From the NCBI RefSeq assembly GCF_002223055.1, contig NZ_NKFL01000007.1, forward strand, positions 744,001 through 808,000: DNA of 64,000 nt, given 5' to 3'. The notes below the pieces were generated by a model, which was not told where the DNA came from, did no database searches, and saw only the letters and a list, made by a program, of their open reading frames with translations. Position numbers and translations under genes: made by a program. Positions 1-8,521 of the stretch are shown here, in pieces. Each line of letters starts with the position of its first letter. Within the stretch, counting starts at the first letter, position 1. This stretch comes from Burkholderia sp. HI2500 (GTDB lineage Bacteria; Pseudomonadota; Gammaproteobacteria; Burkholderiales; Burkholderiaceae).

Positions 1-529
1 TCGCCGACAGCCACTGCGCGATTTCTTCGTCGGACACCGCTTCCGGCAGCTCGACCGGGAACGTGACGACGACGCGCGGATCGTCCGCCTGCGTGCGCGC
101 GACGAGCTCCGCGTAGATCGTCTCCGGCGTGTCGTGCCGCACCTGCCGCGCGGTCTTGCGGTCGAACAGCTCGGCCGCGCGCGCGTACAGCAGCTTCAGG
201 TGATCGTTCAGCTCGGTCATCGTGCCGACGGTCGAGCGCGAGCTGCGCACCGGGTTGGTCTGGTCGATCGCGATGGCCGGCGGCACGCCGTCGACACGTT
301 CGACCTGCGGGCGGTCCATCCGGTCGAGGAACTGCCGCGCGTACGCGCTGAACGTCTCGACGTAGCGCCGCTGGCCTTCCGCGTACAGCGTGTCGAACAC
401 GAGGCTGGACTTGCCGGAGCCCGACGGGCCGGTGACGACCGTCATCTCGCCGGTACGCAGGTCGAGATCGAGATTCTTGAGGTTGTGCTGACGTGCTCCG
501 CGAATGCGGATCAGATTGCTGGATGACAA
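1..529 (-). CDS. uvrA: UvrA-family excinuclease ATPase, N-terminal part (runs off the left edge)
   Basis: UvrA binds damaged DNA and starts nucleotide excision repair with UvrB and UvrC. About 176 N-terminal residues are present. They begin with the family opening ([16 protein letters not shown]), then the Walker A loop [10 protein letters not shown], then the linked block [15 protein letters not shown] and the [17 protein letters not shown] segment. The GPSGSGKSS form and the [16 protein letters not shown] block remind me of the long tandem UvrA paralogue found in Burkholderia and Ralstonia rather than housekeeping UvrA. That is inference, because the rest is outside the window. I chose the TTG at 527-529 because the family homology begins there. 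The only other in-frame start seen before a stop is a GTG near 652, which would abut the LexA box at 655-674. Confidence 0.85.
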   Translation of the reverse strand, partial: MSSSNLIRIRGARQHNLKNLDLDLRTGEMTVVTGPSGSGKSSLVFDTLYAEGQRRYVETFSAYARQFLDRMDRPQVERVDGVPPAIAIDQTNPVRSSRSTVGTMTELNDHLKLLYARAAELFDRKTARQVRHDTPETIYAELVARTQADDPRVVVTFPVELPEAVSDEEIAQWLSA

Positions 530-1117
530 TTTGCCTGCCCGTCTGAATGAGTTAGCCAGAGTGCTCGGTGCCGGAACGCTGCGGCGGATGCCCGCAGGCG
601 CGGCGCACGGGCCGCAACGGTTGCACGTGTGCGGCTCGATTGCGACGGACACTATACTGTATATTCATACAGTTTTCCATGACGACCCTGGCGCCGTCAT
701 GGGCAGGCGGCTGGCGAGGGGGCGAGACGCCTGCCGGCATGGCATGGCGCGATGACGGGCACCCTGAAATCTCGGATCACCCGGATTCCGCTGTCGGTCG
801 CCGCTGTCCGTCCGATGCAGCCGGACCCCAGGAATAAACGCCTCGCCGCGCACGTTTACCGCACGTACCGCACCAAGAAAGCGTTCATGCCGTCGCACCG
901 GCAGGGGTGTCTGCGTGCGCGGCAGTCACGCCGATCGATCCCCCACTCCTGATTCCCCCTTCCCCACGTCTCGCTTGCGCGACGGCGCCTGCCGAACAGG
1001 CGACCGGGCGCATGCTGGTTCGCAGCGGTAATGGACGCGTCCCGCCCACCATTCGAATCCCCCGTCGCCGGCTGACGACGGGGGCAGCCTTCCCCCGCGT
1101 GCAGCGCTCGAAAAGTT
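530..1117. other. Non-coding stretch between uvrA and chrB
   Basis: No convincing gene on either strand. It holds the LexA box at 655-674 and otherwise separates the divergent uvrA and chrB genes. The short open frames here show no recognisable protein family. Confidence 0.6.
655..674. promoter_or_regulatory. LexA (SOS) box upstream of uvrA
   Basis: The sequence TACTGTATATTCATACAGTT has CTGT at 657-660, an AT-rich 8-bp centre and ACAG at 669-672, matching the classical CTGT-N8-ACAG LexA operator. It lies about 125 bp upstream of the uvrA start, on the promoter side. uvrA is a standard SOS gene, so site and neighbour agree. Nothing plausible starts just downstream on the plus strand. Confidence 0.88.
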
Positions 1118-1156
1118 AACTTGTAGAAGTTGTGACGCATTAGTAGCATTTGCTAC
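1118..1156 (+). promoter_or_regulatory. Promoter and operator of chrBA, probably giving a leaderless message
   Basis: Two inverted repeats sit directly before the chrB ATG: AACTT-gtag-AAGTT at 1118-1131 and GTAGCA-tt-TGCTAC at 1143-1156. The second ends at the base before the start codon. A candidate -35 (TTGTAG, 1121-1126) and -10 (TAGCAT, 1144-1149) are 17 bp apart, which places the transcription start at about 1156-1157. No Shine-Dalgarno sequence is present. ChrB proteins act as chromate-responsive repressors in some resistance operons, so the palindromes are candidate ChrB sites. Promoter boxes are by eye. Confidence 0.6.
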
Positions 1157-2134
1157 ATGAACACCTTATCGATCTGGTCACTCCTGGTTCTGACCCTTCC
1201 GACAGAAAACGCGACGGCCCGCATGCGGTTCTGGCGTGCGCTGAAGGCGAAGGGGTGCGCGGTGCTGCGCGACGGCATCTACCTGCTGCCGTACACCGGA
1301 GAGCATGAAGCGACCCTGCGCGAACTCGCGGACGCGATCGCCGAGAGCGGCGGCACGGCCCACCTGTTGCGCGCGCCCAGTCTCGACCCGTCACAGGAAC
1401 AGGAATTCCGCGCGCTGTTCGACCGCGACGACGACTACGCGGCCTTCACGCGAACACTCATCGACGCGCGCAAGACACTGGCCGGGCAGTCCCCCACGGA
1501 ACTCACCCGCCTGCTGCGTCGCCTGCGCAAGGATTTCGACGCCATCCGGGCGATCGACTATTTCCCGGGCGATTCGGCCACTCGTGCCGAAGTCGCGCTG
1601 CAGGATTTCGTCGCGCTGGTCGACACCGTGCTGTCGCCGGGCGAGCCGCACGCCGCGGACCGCGCCATTCGCCCGCTGGCGATTGACGAGTACCACGGTC
1701 GCACGTGGGCGACGCGGCAGCGGATGTGGGTCGATCGCGTCGCGAGCGCATGGTTGATCCAACGATTCATCGACGCACGCGCCCGCTTCATCTGGCTGGC
1801 GGCGCCGGCGGATTGCCCGGTCGATGCGCTCGGCTTCGATTTCGACGGTGCGACGTTCACGCACGTCGGCGAGCGCGTGACATTCGAGGTGCTACTCGCC
1901 AGTTTCGGGCTCGAAAACGACGCCGCGCTGATGCGGCTCGGCGAGATCGTGCACGCGCTCGACGTAGGCGGCCCCGCCGCGCCGGAAGCGGTGGGCTTCG
2001 AGGCCGTGATGGCCGGCACGCGCCAGCGCACGGAGAACGACGATCAGTTACTCGAGCAGATGGGCGCCGTGCTCGACGCCCTGTACGCGCACTTCACGTC
2101 GAATGGCAAAAACCAGACCACGGCCCGATCATGA
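1157..2134 (+). CDS. chrB: Chromate resistance protein ChrB (chromate-sensing regulator)
   Basis: 325 residues, usual length for ChrB. The N-terminal domain opens with the family block LPTENATARMRFWRALKAKG and DGIYLLPY; the C-terminal ChrB domain carries RMWVDRVASAWLIQRFID and FDFDGATFTHVGERVTFEVL. ChrB is needed for full chromate resistance and works as a chromate-responsive transcriptional regulator of the operon in characterised transposon-borne systems. Its last codons overlap the chrA start (ATGA at 2131-2134), so the two are translationally coupled. The start is fixed by homology; the absence of a ribosome binding site and the adjoining palindrome suggest a leaderless, autoregulated transcript. 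Confidence 0.9.
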   Translation: MNTLSIWSLLVLTLPTENATARMRFWRALKAKGCAVLRDGIYLLPYTGEHEATLRELADAIAESGGTAHLLRAPSLDPSQEQEFRALFDRDDDYAAFTRTLIDARKTLAGQSPTELTRLLRRLRKDFDAIRAIDYFPGDSATRAEVALQDFVALVDTVLSPGEPHAADRAIRPLAIDEYHGRTWATRQRMWVDRVASAWLIQRFIDARARFIWLAAPADCPVDALGFDFDGATFTHVGERVTFEVLLASFGLENDAALMRLGEIVHALDVGGPAAPEAVGFEAVMAGTRQRTENDDQLLEQMGAVLDALYAHFTSNGKNQTTARS

Positions 2135-3309
2135 CCACTACCGTCGCCACCACCGAACCGACCTACTCGCTGGGCGAGCTGGTCGCCTACATGCTGCGTC
2201 TCGGCACCTTGGGTTTCGGCGGGCCGGTCGCGCTCGCGGGCTACATGCGTCGCGACCTGGTCGAGCGTCGCGGCTGGATCACGGAGGCCGACTACAAGGA
2301 AGGCCTCACGCTGGCACAGCTCGCACCGGGGCCGATGGCGGCCCAGTTGGCGATCTATCTCGGCTTCGTCCACTACCGCCTCCTCGGCGCGACGCTGGTC
2401 GGTTTCGCGTTCGTGCTGCCGTCGTTCCTGATGGTGGTCGCGCTCGGGTTCGCGTACGCGCATTTCGGCGGGCTGTCGTGGATGCAGGCCGTCTTCTACG
2501 GCGTCGGCGCCGCGGTGGTCGGCATCATCGCGATGAGCGCGTACAAGCTCACGACCAAGACCGTCGGCAACGACAAGCTCCTTTGGGCGATCTTCCTGAC
2601 CCTGGCTGCGGTGACCTTCGTCACGGAATCGGAAATCGCGTGGCTGTTCGTCGCCGCCGGCCTGATCGGCTGGCTGTGGCGTGCTCCACCGAAGTGGCTG
2701 CACAAGGGCGGCCTGAATGCCGTTGCCGCTGCCCATCTTCCCGCGGCTAGCGGGTGGCTGAGCGGCATCGATTTACCGCAGCTCGTTCAGATCGGTGCCT
2801 TCTTCATGAAGGCAGGTGCGTTCGTGTTCGGCTCCGGGCTCGCGATCGTGCCGTTCCTCTATGGCGGCGTCGTCACCGAGCATCACTGGCTGAACGACAA
2901 GCAGTTCGTGGATGCCGTCGCGGTCGCGATGATCACGCCCGGCCCGGTCGTGATCACCGTCGGCTTCATCGGGTATCTGGTCGCGGGATTCCCGGGCGCA
3001 CTCGTCGCTTCTCTCGGCACGTTCCTGCCTTGCTATCTGTTCACGGTCATTCCCGCGCCTTACGTGAAGAAATACGGGCACCGGCCCGGCGTCAAGGCGT
3101 TCGTGAACGGCATCACCGCCGCAGCCGTCGGCGCGATTACGGGCTCCGTTCTCGTCATCGCGAAGCGATCGATCGTCGATATCCCGACTGCGCTGCTCGC
3201 CGTCGCCACGGTGCTGCTGCTGTGGCGTTTCAAGAAATTGCAGGAACCGGTGATCGTGACCGCCGCCGCCGTCATTGGACTCGTGGCGTTCCCGCTGCTT
3301 CATCATTGA
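2131..3309 (+). CDS. chrA: Chromate transporter ChrA
   Basis: 392 residues, the long two-domain form of the CHR family. Each half carries the conserved glycine/proline-rich signature: LRLGTLGFGGPVALAGYMRRDLV and QLAPGPMAAQLAIYLG in the first, GSGLAIVPFLYGGVV and AVAMITPGPVVITVGFIGY in the second. About ten hydrophobic segments are evident. ChrA is an inner-membrane protein that exports chromate from the cytoplasm. It follows chrB with a 4-bp overlap and closes the operon; no chrC or chrF follows. Start at ATG 2131 inside the chrB stop region. Confidence 0.93.
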   Translation: MTTTVATTEPTYSLGELVAYMLRLGTLGFGGPVALAGYMRRDLVERRGWITEADYKEGLTLAQLAPGPMAAQLAIYLGFVHYRLLGATLVGFAFVLPSFLMVVALGFAYAHFGGLSWMQAVFYGVGAAVVGIIAMSAYKLTTKTVGNDKLLWAIFLTLAAVTFVTESEIAWLFVAAGLIGWLWRAPPKWLHKGGLNAVAAAHLPAASGWLSGIDLPQLVQIGAFFMKAGAFVFGSGLAIVPFLYGGVVTEHHWLNDKQFVDAVAVAMITPGPVVITVGFIGYLVAGFPGALVASLGTFLPCYLFTVIPAPYVKKYGHRPGVKAFVNGITAAAVGAITGSVLVIAKRSIVDIPTALLAVATVLLLWRFKKLQEPVIVTAAAVIGLVAFPLLHH

Positions 3310-3560
3310 CCTGCGTCGCCGGGAGACGAAAAGCCGCGTTTGAGTTTCGTTGCCTGTCGAAGGCCGTGTCTCCGGCAGGAGTCGCTGCGTGCCTTCCTCA
3401 ATTCACCGGCACTCGCCAAAGCGAAGCCCGATTCTCCTCGACCGCTTCTTCTCTGACGGCCCGACTACCTGTCGGATCGAATTCCGGCTGATACAGGTAA
3501 TCCACTCGCCACATCTCGTCGGCCCTCCCGCGCCTCTTTCGGCCGTCACCAAGCGACGCG

Positions 3561-5606
3561 TCAGCCGGGCACCACCCGCGCCAACCATTCGCCCACGCCG
3601 TCCGCCACGTGCTCACGCTCGGGACTGTCGTGCCACACCCGGATCACCTGGCCGATCCGGCCGCCCTTGTCCGGGTCGAGATCGACGCACAGATGGTCGC
3701 CGCCGCCGTTGTGGGTGAGCGGGATCCATTTCAGGTTGTACCAGTCGCCGCGAATGCCCGGCTCCGGCTCGCCCTCGTAGCCCGCCAGATCGCCGCTCGC
3801 GACCAGGTCGCGCCAGATGGACCACTGCGCGAGGATCTGCCGAGCGGACAGCAGCGTCTCGCCGCCAAACGGTTCGGTACGCCCGGCTTCCTGTCCGTCG
3901 TGCAACATCAGGCTCTCTCGCCACGCCTCCGGCAACGCCACGCCGAGCCCCGCCTCGAGCGCGCGCAGATCATCGTCGCTCGCCGGACCGCGGAAAGGCG
4001 CCGGTGCATCGGCCGGCAGCGTGCGCCGCCATGTGTCGAGACGCGACCAGGACGCCGCGATCGTGGTGTCCGGCGATGGTGCGGCTGCAGCGCCTGTCGC
4101 ATCCGCTCGCGTTGCATCGGAAGCTGCCGGGGGCGATTCGTCCACCGCTGGAGATCGAACCGCTTGCGTGTCGTCCACCGCCGCGCGCACAGCCCGCGGG
4201 GGCCGGCGCGGCTGGTCGAGCCGCATGAACAGCACCGGCGAGCCCGCTGCCAGCGGCGTCGCCCCCGCCGCAACCGCGACGAGCGCATCGGCTCCGGCGA
4301 GCGCGCCGAGCGCATCAGGCCGTTCGCCCGCCAGCGGCGTCACGACCGGCTCACCCGCCGCGCCCGCCGCGAGCCTCGCCCAGCGGAGGTCATTCAGCAC
4401 TGGATCGCGCGATATCTGCGTGCCAAGTACGCCCGTCTCCCAGTACGGTCCCGGCATGTCCGCAAATTCCAGCAAATCGATCAGCCGACGCAGAATCGTG
4501 TGCGCGAGGATCGCGACCTCGCCGGGGTAGCCCGGCAGGTTGACGAGCGTCGCCTGGTCGTAATAGGTGACGACGCGCGATCCGCGCGGCCGGCCCGCCG
4601 CATCGGTCAACTCGAACGTGCGGCGCTGCGCCGGCGAACGATTCTCGCTGCGTCCAAAATTGAAGCGAGCCGCGCGCACCTGCTGCAGCGTCACGCGCGC
4701 CTCGCTGTACGGAAACACCGGCAACCGGTTCAACGCGGCGTCCTGGTGCGGATCATTCCCCAACACCCCCGTGCCGACCAGCAGGTCGTAGCGCTGCGCA
4801 AGCGCGGCAAGCTGGCGGCGAAATGCCAGTTCGGCATCGTGGGATTGCAGCGGAGGCAAGGTCATGTCCGGCGGAGCGACATATTCGAGCGATACGTCGC
4901 AGCCCCACTGCTTCAGGAGCGCGTGCAGATAGGGGCCGTTCGCGTCGGGACGCTGCCACGGCAGCCGCTCGCAGCCGGACGGCACGAGGTCGTAGCTCGC
5001 GACGACCACGCACACGCGCGGCCGCCGGCTTACCTCGACGGTACGCACGCCGGCGGCAATCAGCAGCGCCTGCTGTTCCGCGTCAATGCGCTGCCCCTTG
5101 TCGAGCAACAGGGCACCCCATGCGTAATCCGAACCACGCGCGATCACACCTTCTCCTTCGACCGGCGGCGCGTCGAGTTTGAGCCGCGCATGCTGTTGCC
5201 CGTCGGGGGCGCGATTGCGCGTGCGAGGCACCACGGTGTCCGCGTGCGCGGGTAACGGCGCGAGCGCCGGCAGCCATTCGGCAGCGCCCGCCGACAAAGC
5301 CCGCGCCACCGGATCGCCGCCGCGATGGATCAGAATCGGATACTGCAGCCGCACATTCAGCATCGCCGGCCGCACGGGCGATGCGTGTGCCGCGTCGGTT
5401 GCGCGCAGCGCATAGCCTTCGATCGCCGCGAGCGCGAGCCGCGGCAGCGCCTCGGGCGCGGTCACGGCCTGCGCAAGCACGCGTCCGCCAGCCTGCTCGA
5501 CCGGCACGGTCTCGACGCGCATGCCGCCCGGCACCGCGTCGGCGCAACGGCGATAAGCGTCTGCCAGCCACGCCGGCATCGGTGAAGGGTCGTTCGTCAT
5601 CGTCAT
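3561..5606 (-). CDS. Degenerate MoeA-like protein fused to a C-terminal SMI1/KNR4 (SUKH) domain
   Basis: 681 residues. About 1-480 follow the MoeA (molybdopterin molybdenumtransferase) plan: a PLPxxxxSAMDGYAVR-like block altered to LPRLALAAIEGYALR, the GEGVIARGSDYAWGALLLDKGQRI segment, the RRPRVCVVVASYDLVPSG strand, and YDLLVGTGVLGNDPHQD in place of the usual TTGGVSxGxxD. The key motifs are altered, so catalysis is doubtful. After a low-complexity Ala/Pro linker (about 485-530) comes a full SMI1/KNR4 domain (about 535-680) with LEAGLGVALPEAWRESLMLHDG and the WIPL...GGGDHLCVDLDPDKGGRIGQVI core. SUKH domains often act as immunity proteins against nuclease toxins. It lies 80 bp downstream of a NucA/NucB-like fragment on the same strand. 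Confidence 0.75.
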   Translation of the reverse strand: MTMTNDPSPMPAWLADAYRRCADAVPGGMRVETVPVEQAGGRVLAQAVTAPEALPRLALAAIEGYALRATDAAHASPVRPAMLNVRLQYPILIHRGGDPVARALSAGAAEWLPALAPLPAHADTVVPRTRNRAPDGQQHARLKLDAPPVEGEGVIARGSDYAWGALLLDKGQRIDAEQQALLIAAGVRTVEVSRRPRVCVVVASYDLVPSGCERLPWQRPDANGPYLHALLKQWGCDVSLEYVAPPDMTLPPLQSHDAELAFRRQLAALAQRYDLLVGTGVLGNDPHQDAALNRLPVFPYSEARVTLQQVRAARFNFGRSENRSPAQRRTFELTDAAGRPRGSRVVTYYDQATLVNLPGYPGEVAILAHTILRRLIDLLEFADMPGPYWETGVLGTQISRDPVLNDLRWARLAAGAAGEPVVTPLAGERPDALGALAGADALVAVAAGATPLAAGSPVLFMRLDQPRRPPRAVRAAVDDTQAVRSPAVDESPPAASDATRADATGAAAAPSPDTTIAASWSRLDTWRRTLPADAPAPFRGPASDDDLRALEAGLGVALPEAWRESLMLHDGQEAGRTEPFGGETLLSARQILAQWSIWRDLVASGDLAGYEGEPEPGIRGDWYNLKWIPLTHNGGGDHLCVDLDPDKGGRIGQVIRVWHDSPEREHVADGVGEWLARVVPG

Positions 5607-5686
5607 GTCAATACGGTTTGGGTGCGCACATCGTCGGCAATCAGCCCGGAACGATGTGCGCGGTCGATCAGATGCGGCGTGGCGAA

Positions 5687-5980
5687 TCAGCGTCGCTTCG
5701 ACGCCGGCGAAGCACCGGCCGGTTCACCGTCGACGTAGAATTCGTCGGCGTCCAGCACGCGCTGCGCGCGGAAAAAATCGCCAAGCAACGCGCCAGCGCG
5801 ACGATTGTCGCTGGCGTCGATGCGCTTGACCGAGAACGTGCCGGTCTTCGCGCTCTGATTGGTTGCCGCAAACGGATACTCATCGCAATCGCAATCACTG
5901 GGCGTTTCGTCGGAATCGCCGGTGAACGTGCATTGTCCGGTGACCCGGCCGTACTGCGCAATGCACTGCTCCTTGGACAC
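5687..5980 (-). CDS. NucA/NucB-type deoxyribonuclease domain, short and probably N-truncated
   Basis: 97 residues if the GTG at 5978-5980 is used. The segment CDCDEYPFAATNQ is the hallmark of the NucA/NucB non-specific nuclease family, followed by the matching SVKRIDASDNRRAGALLGDFF and RVLDADEFYV strands. There is no signal peptide or delivery domain. The same frame continues upstream to a stop near 6067, with plausible nuclease-like residues (NRAV before SKEQC), so the true start may lie further up or the N-terminus may be lost. Such domains occur as C-terminal tips of polymorphic toxins. Likely a relic or orphan toxin tip; function uncertain. Confidence 0.5.
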   Translation of the reverse strand: MSKEQCIAQYGRVTGQCTFTGDSDETPSDCDCDEYPFAATNQSAKTGTFSVKRIDASDNRRAGALLGDFFRAQRVLDADEFYVDGEPAGASPASKRR

Positions 5981-6382
5981 AGCGCGATTACCGGCGCGCA
6001 GCGTTGCGCAGCGTTGCGGGTGCGCGTGAGCGGCCGCGAGTCCGATCCTGGCAGGATCGTACCGTCGTCACGCGGGACGAGCTTGTGGCTCCAAGTGACC
6101 TGCGTGAAGTGGCTTGTGCCAGTTGAGACGCCATACGAATGACTGTTCCAGTGTCGGACCTACCCGGGTCTCCGCACTGGGTCGAACGGTGGCAACGGGT
6201 CGGGTGCCGCGACAAAGGTCCAGCCAAGCCCCGCATGGAAGCAAAGACCGGCGAGCGAAGGCGGGGTTGCGCACAAGCGCTCGCGAGACCAACCTGCCCG
6301 AAGGATGTGGAAAGCGTGATTCCCGACACCGGCGAGGTGCTGAATGCGCAAGACCGCGGCTCGCCAGCCCATCCCTCCCTCG
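5981..6382. other. Gap between the HiPIP gene and the nuclease fragment
   Basis: About 400 bp without a convincing gene. Open frames on the minus strand here resemble no family I know. A decayed 5' end of the nuclease gene is possible, since the nuclease frame stays open to about 6067, but I cannot identify any earlier toxin or secretion domain. Confidence 0.4.
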
Positions 6383-6703
6383 CTACGCCTTCTTCGTATA
6401 ACTGTTGCACCAGCCTTTCGCATTGACCTGCTTGCCGCCGAAAATCGCGCACGCCCCCGTCGTGGCGCCGGCCTTGCCCTGGAAGAACTGGCAATTCGCA
6501 CAGGCGTCGCCCGCGTGGAATTTCGGGTACTTCGCATGATCGACGCGGCCGGCATCCGCCTTGTAGCCGAGCGCCTGGGCATTCGCATCGGTTTCCTGCA
6601 CGACACCGGCACCGGCATCCGCCGCCGTCGCGCGGCGTCCAACGGCGAGCGCGGAAGCGAGCACGGTGGTGACTGCAATAAAACGTCGGCGTGAAAATTT
6701 CAT
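6383..6703 (-). CDS. High-potential iron-sulfur protein (HiPIP), Tat-exported
   Basis: 106 residues. The N-terminus MKFSRRRFIAVTTVLASALA is a twin-arginine signal peptide, as expected for a periplasmic protein exported folded with its cluster. The mature part has the four HiPIP cysteines (C68, C71, C85, C99), spaced CxxC-x13-C-x13-C and holding one [4Fe-4S] cluster, and the typical YPKFHAGDACANCQFF and GWCNSY contexts. HiPIPs carry single electrons in the periplasm and can feed terminal oxidases. It lies 141 bp downstream of the cytochrome c oxidase operon on the same strand, so a role as donor to that oxidase is a reasonable inference. Confidence 0.92.
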   Translation of the reverse strand: MKFSRRRFIAVTTVLASALAVGRRATAADAGAGVVQETDANAQALGYKADAGRVDHAKYPKFHAGDACANCQFFQGKAGATTGACAIFGGKQVNAKGWCNSYTKKA

Positions 6704-6844
6704 GGAATCCTCCCTTCAGGTTTGCGTGAACGGATGTCCGGAATGCGCCGTTCCCGGATGACGCGACGCCGTCCGCTCCGAAACAGCGCCCGTCGATCGC
6801 GTGCGCATTGCGCCCATCAAGCCGACGCACGATCGACGCTGCAA

Positions 6845-7186
6845 TCAGCGAAAGAACAGCTCCCGCATCCCGAACGTGTGATGCGCTTCCGCCGCCATCA
6901 GCACCATGAGCACGAGCAGGCACAGCGGCGGGATCAGGATCGCGTACACGAGCGCCAGCCGCTCCCACATCATGTGCATGAAGATCGACACGATCAGCCC
7001 GGCCTTCGCGATCATCAGCACGACGATCAGCACCCAGCGCATCAGGCCCTGCACGTTGAAGTAGTCGACCAGGTACGACAACGTGCTCAGCACGAACAGC
7101 AGGCCCCAGATCTTCAGGTAGAGGCCGATCGGATGCTGCTGGCCGTGCGCGGCGTCGGGTCGATCGGCGGGATCGGTGTGCTCCAT
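6845..7186 (-). CDS. Cytochrome c oxidase subunit IV-type small membrane protein
   Basis: 113 residues with three predicted transmembrane helices (about 25-42, 52-73 and 82-100) and the prokaryotic subunit IV signature IAKAGLIVSIFMHMMWE. The N-terminus is polar and His-rich. This family stabilises haem-copper oxidases in the inner membrane. It is the last gene of the oxidase operon, 7 bp after the subunit III stop. Confidence 0.82.
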   Translation of the reverse strand: MEHTDPADRPDAAHGQQHPIGLYLKIWGLLFVLSTLSYLVDYFNVQGLMRWVLIVVLMIAKAGLIVSIFMHMMWERLALVYAILIPPLCLLVLMVLMAAEAHHTFGMRELFFR

Positions 7187-7193
7187 GGCTGCC

Positions 7194-7909
<716 letters not shown>

Positions 7910-7913
<4 letters not shown>

Positions 7914-8521
7914 GGCGCGGCTCCGTATAGCGGCCCGCAGACGGCGGCGACGATCCCGGGGGTCAGCCACTGCATCGCCGCCAGCAGCACGAGCCAGACC
8001 GCGAGCAGGAAATGCCAGTAGCGCGCGCACAGTGCGATGGCCCGTTGGGCCCGGAACGGGTCCGCGCGCCGGAGCTGCACGATCGTCACGGCCCACGCCG
8101 CCAGCCCGCCCAGCACATGCACTCCGTGCAGGCCGGTGAGCAGGTAGAGGAAGCTGTTGGACGGATTGACGGTGACCGCCTCCCCGGCTGCCGACAGCAT
8201 CTGCCACGCAACCAGTTGCCCGATCACGAACACGGCCGCCAGCACGCCGCCGGCTACCAGCCACATCGTGCGGTACGGGCCTATCCGCCGGGCGCGCTGC
8301 ATCGCGATGCTGGCCAGCGCCAGCGCGCCCGTGTTCCACCACAGCAGCGCCGGATGCGGGATCGGCTGCCAGTCGGGTTCGCGCATGCGCATCGCATAGG
8401 CGAACAGCAGCAGCGAGAACAACGTCGTCGCCACCGCCATGAACACGGCCAGGCCGGTGCGGCCCGCATTCGGCAGGCCGGGTGGCGCATCGGGAACGAA
8501 GGGGCGCGGCAGCGTGGTCAT
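7910..8521 (-). CDS. Second cytochrome c oxidase subunit III-like protein
   Basis: 203 residues, shorter and more diverged than its downstream neighbour but the same fold: hydrophobic helices with VNPSNSFLYLLTGLHGVHVLGGLAAW (compare GFHGFHV) and a C-terminal ARYWHFLLAVWLVLLAAM. It overlaps subunit I by 4 bp upstream and subunit III by 4 bp downstream, so translation is coupled through the operon. Corresponds in position and type to CoxO of CoxMNOP operons. Whether both subunit III proteins join one complex cannot be told from sequence. Confidence 0.8.

Noticed and set aside
5988..6968. A 326-codon minus-strand frame overlapping the HiPIP gene and the nuclease gap
   Set aside because: Its first two thirds are out of frame with the well-supported HiPIP gene and the rest has no family; probably a shadow.
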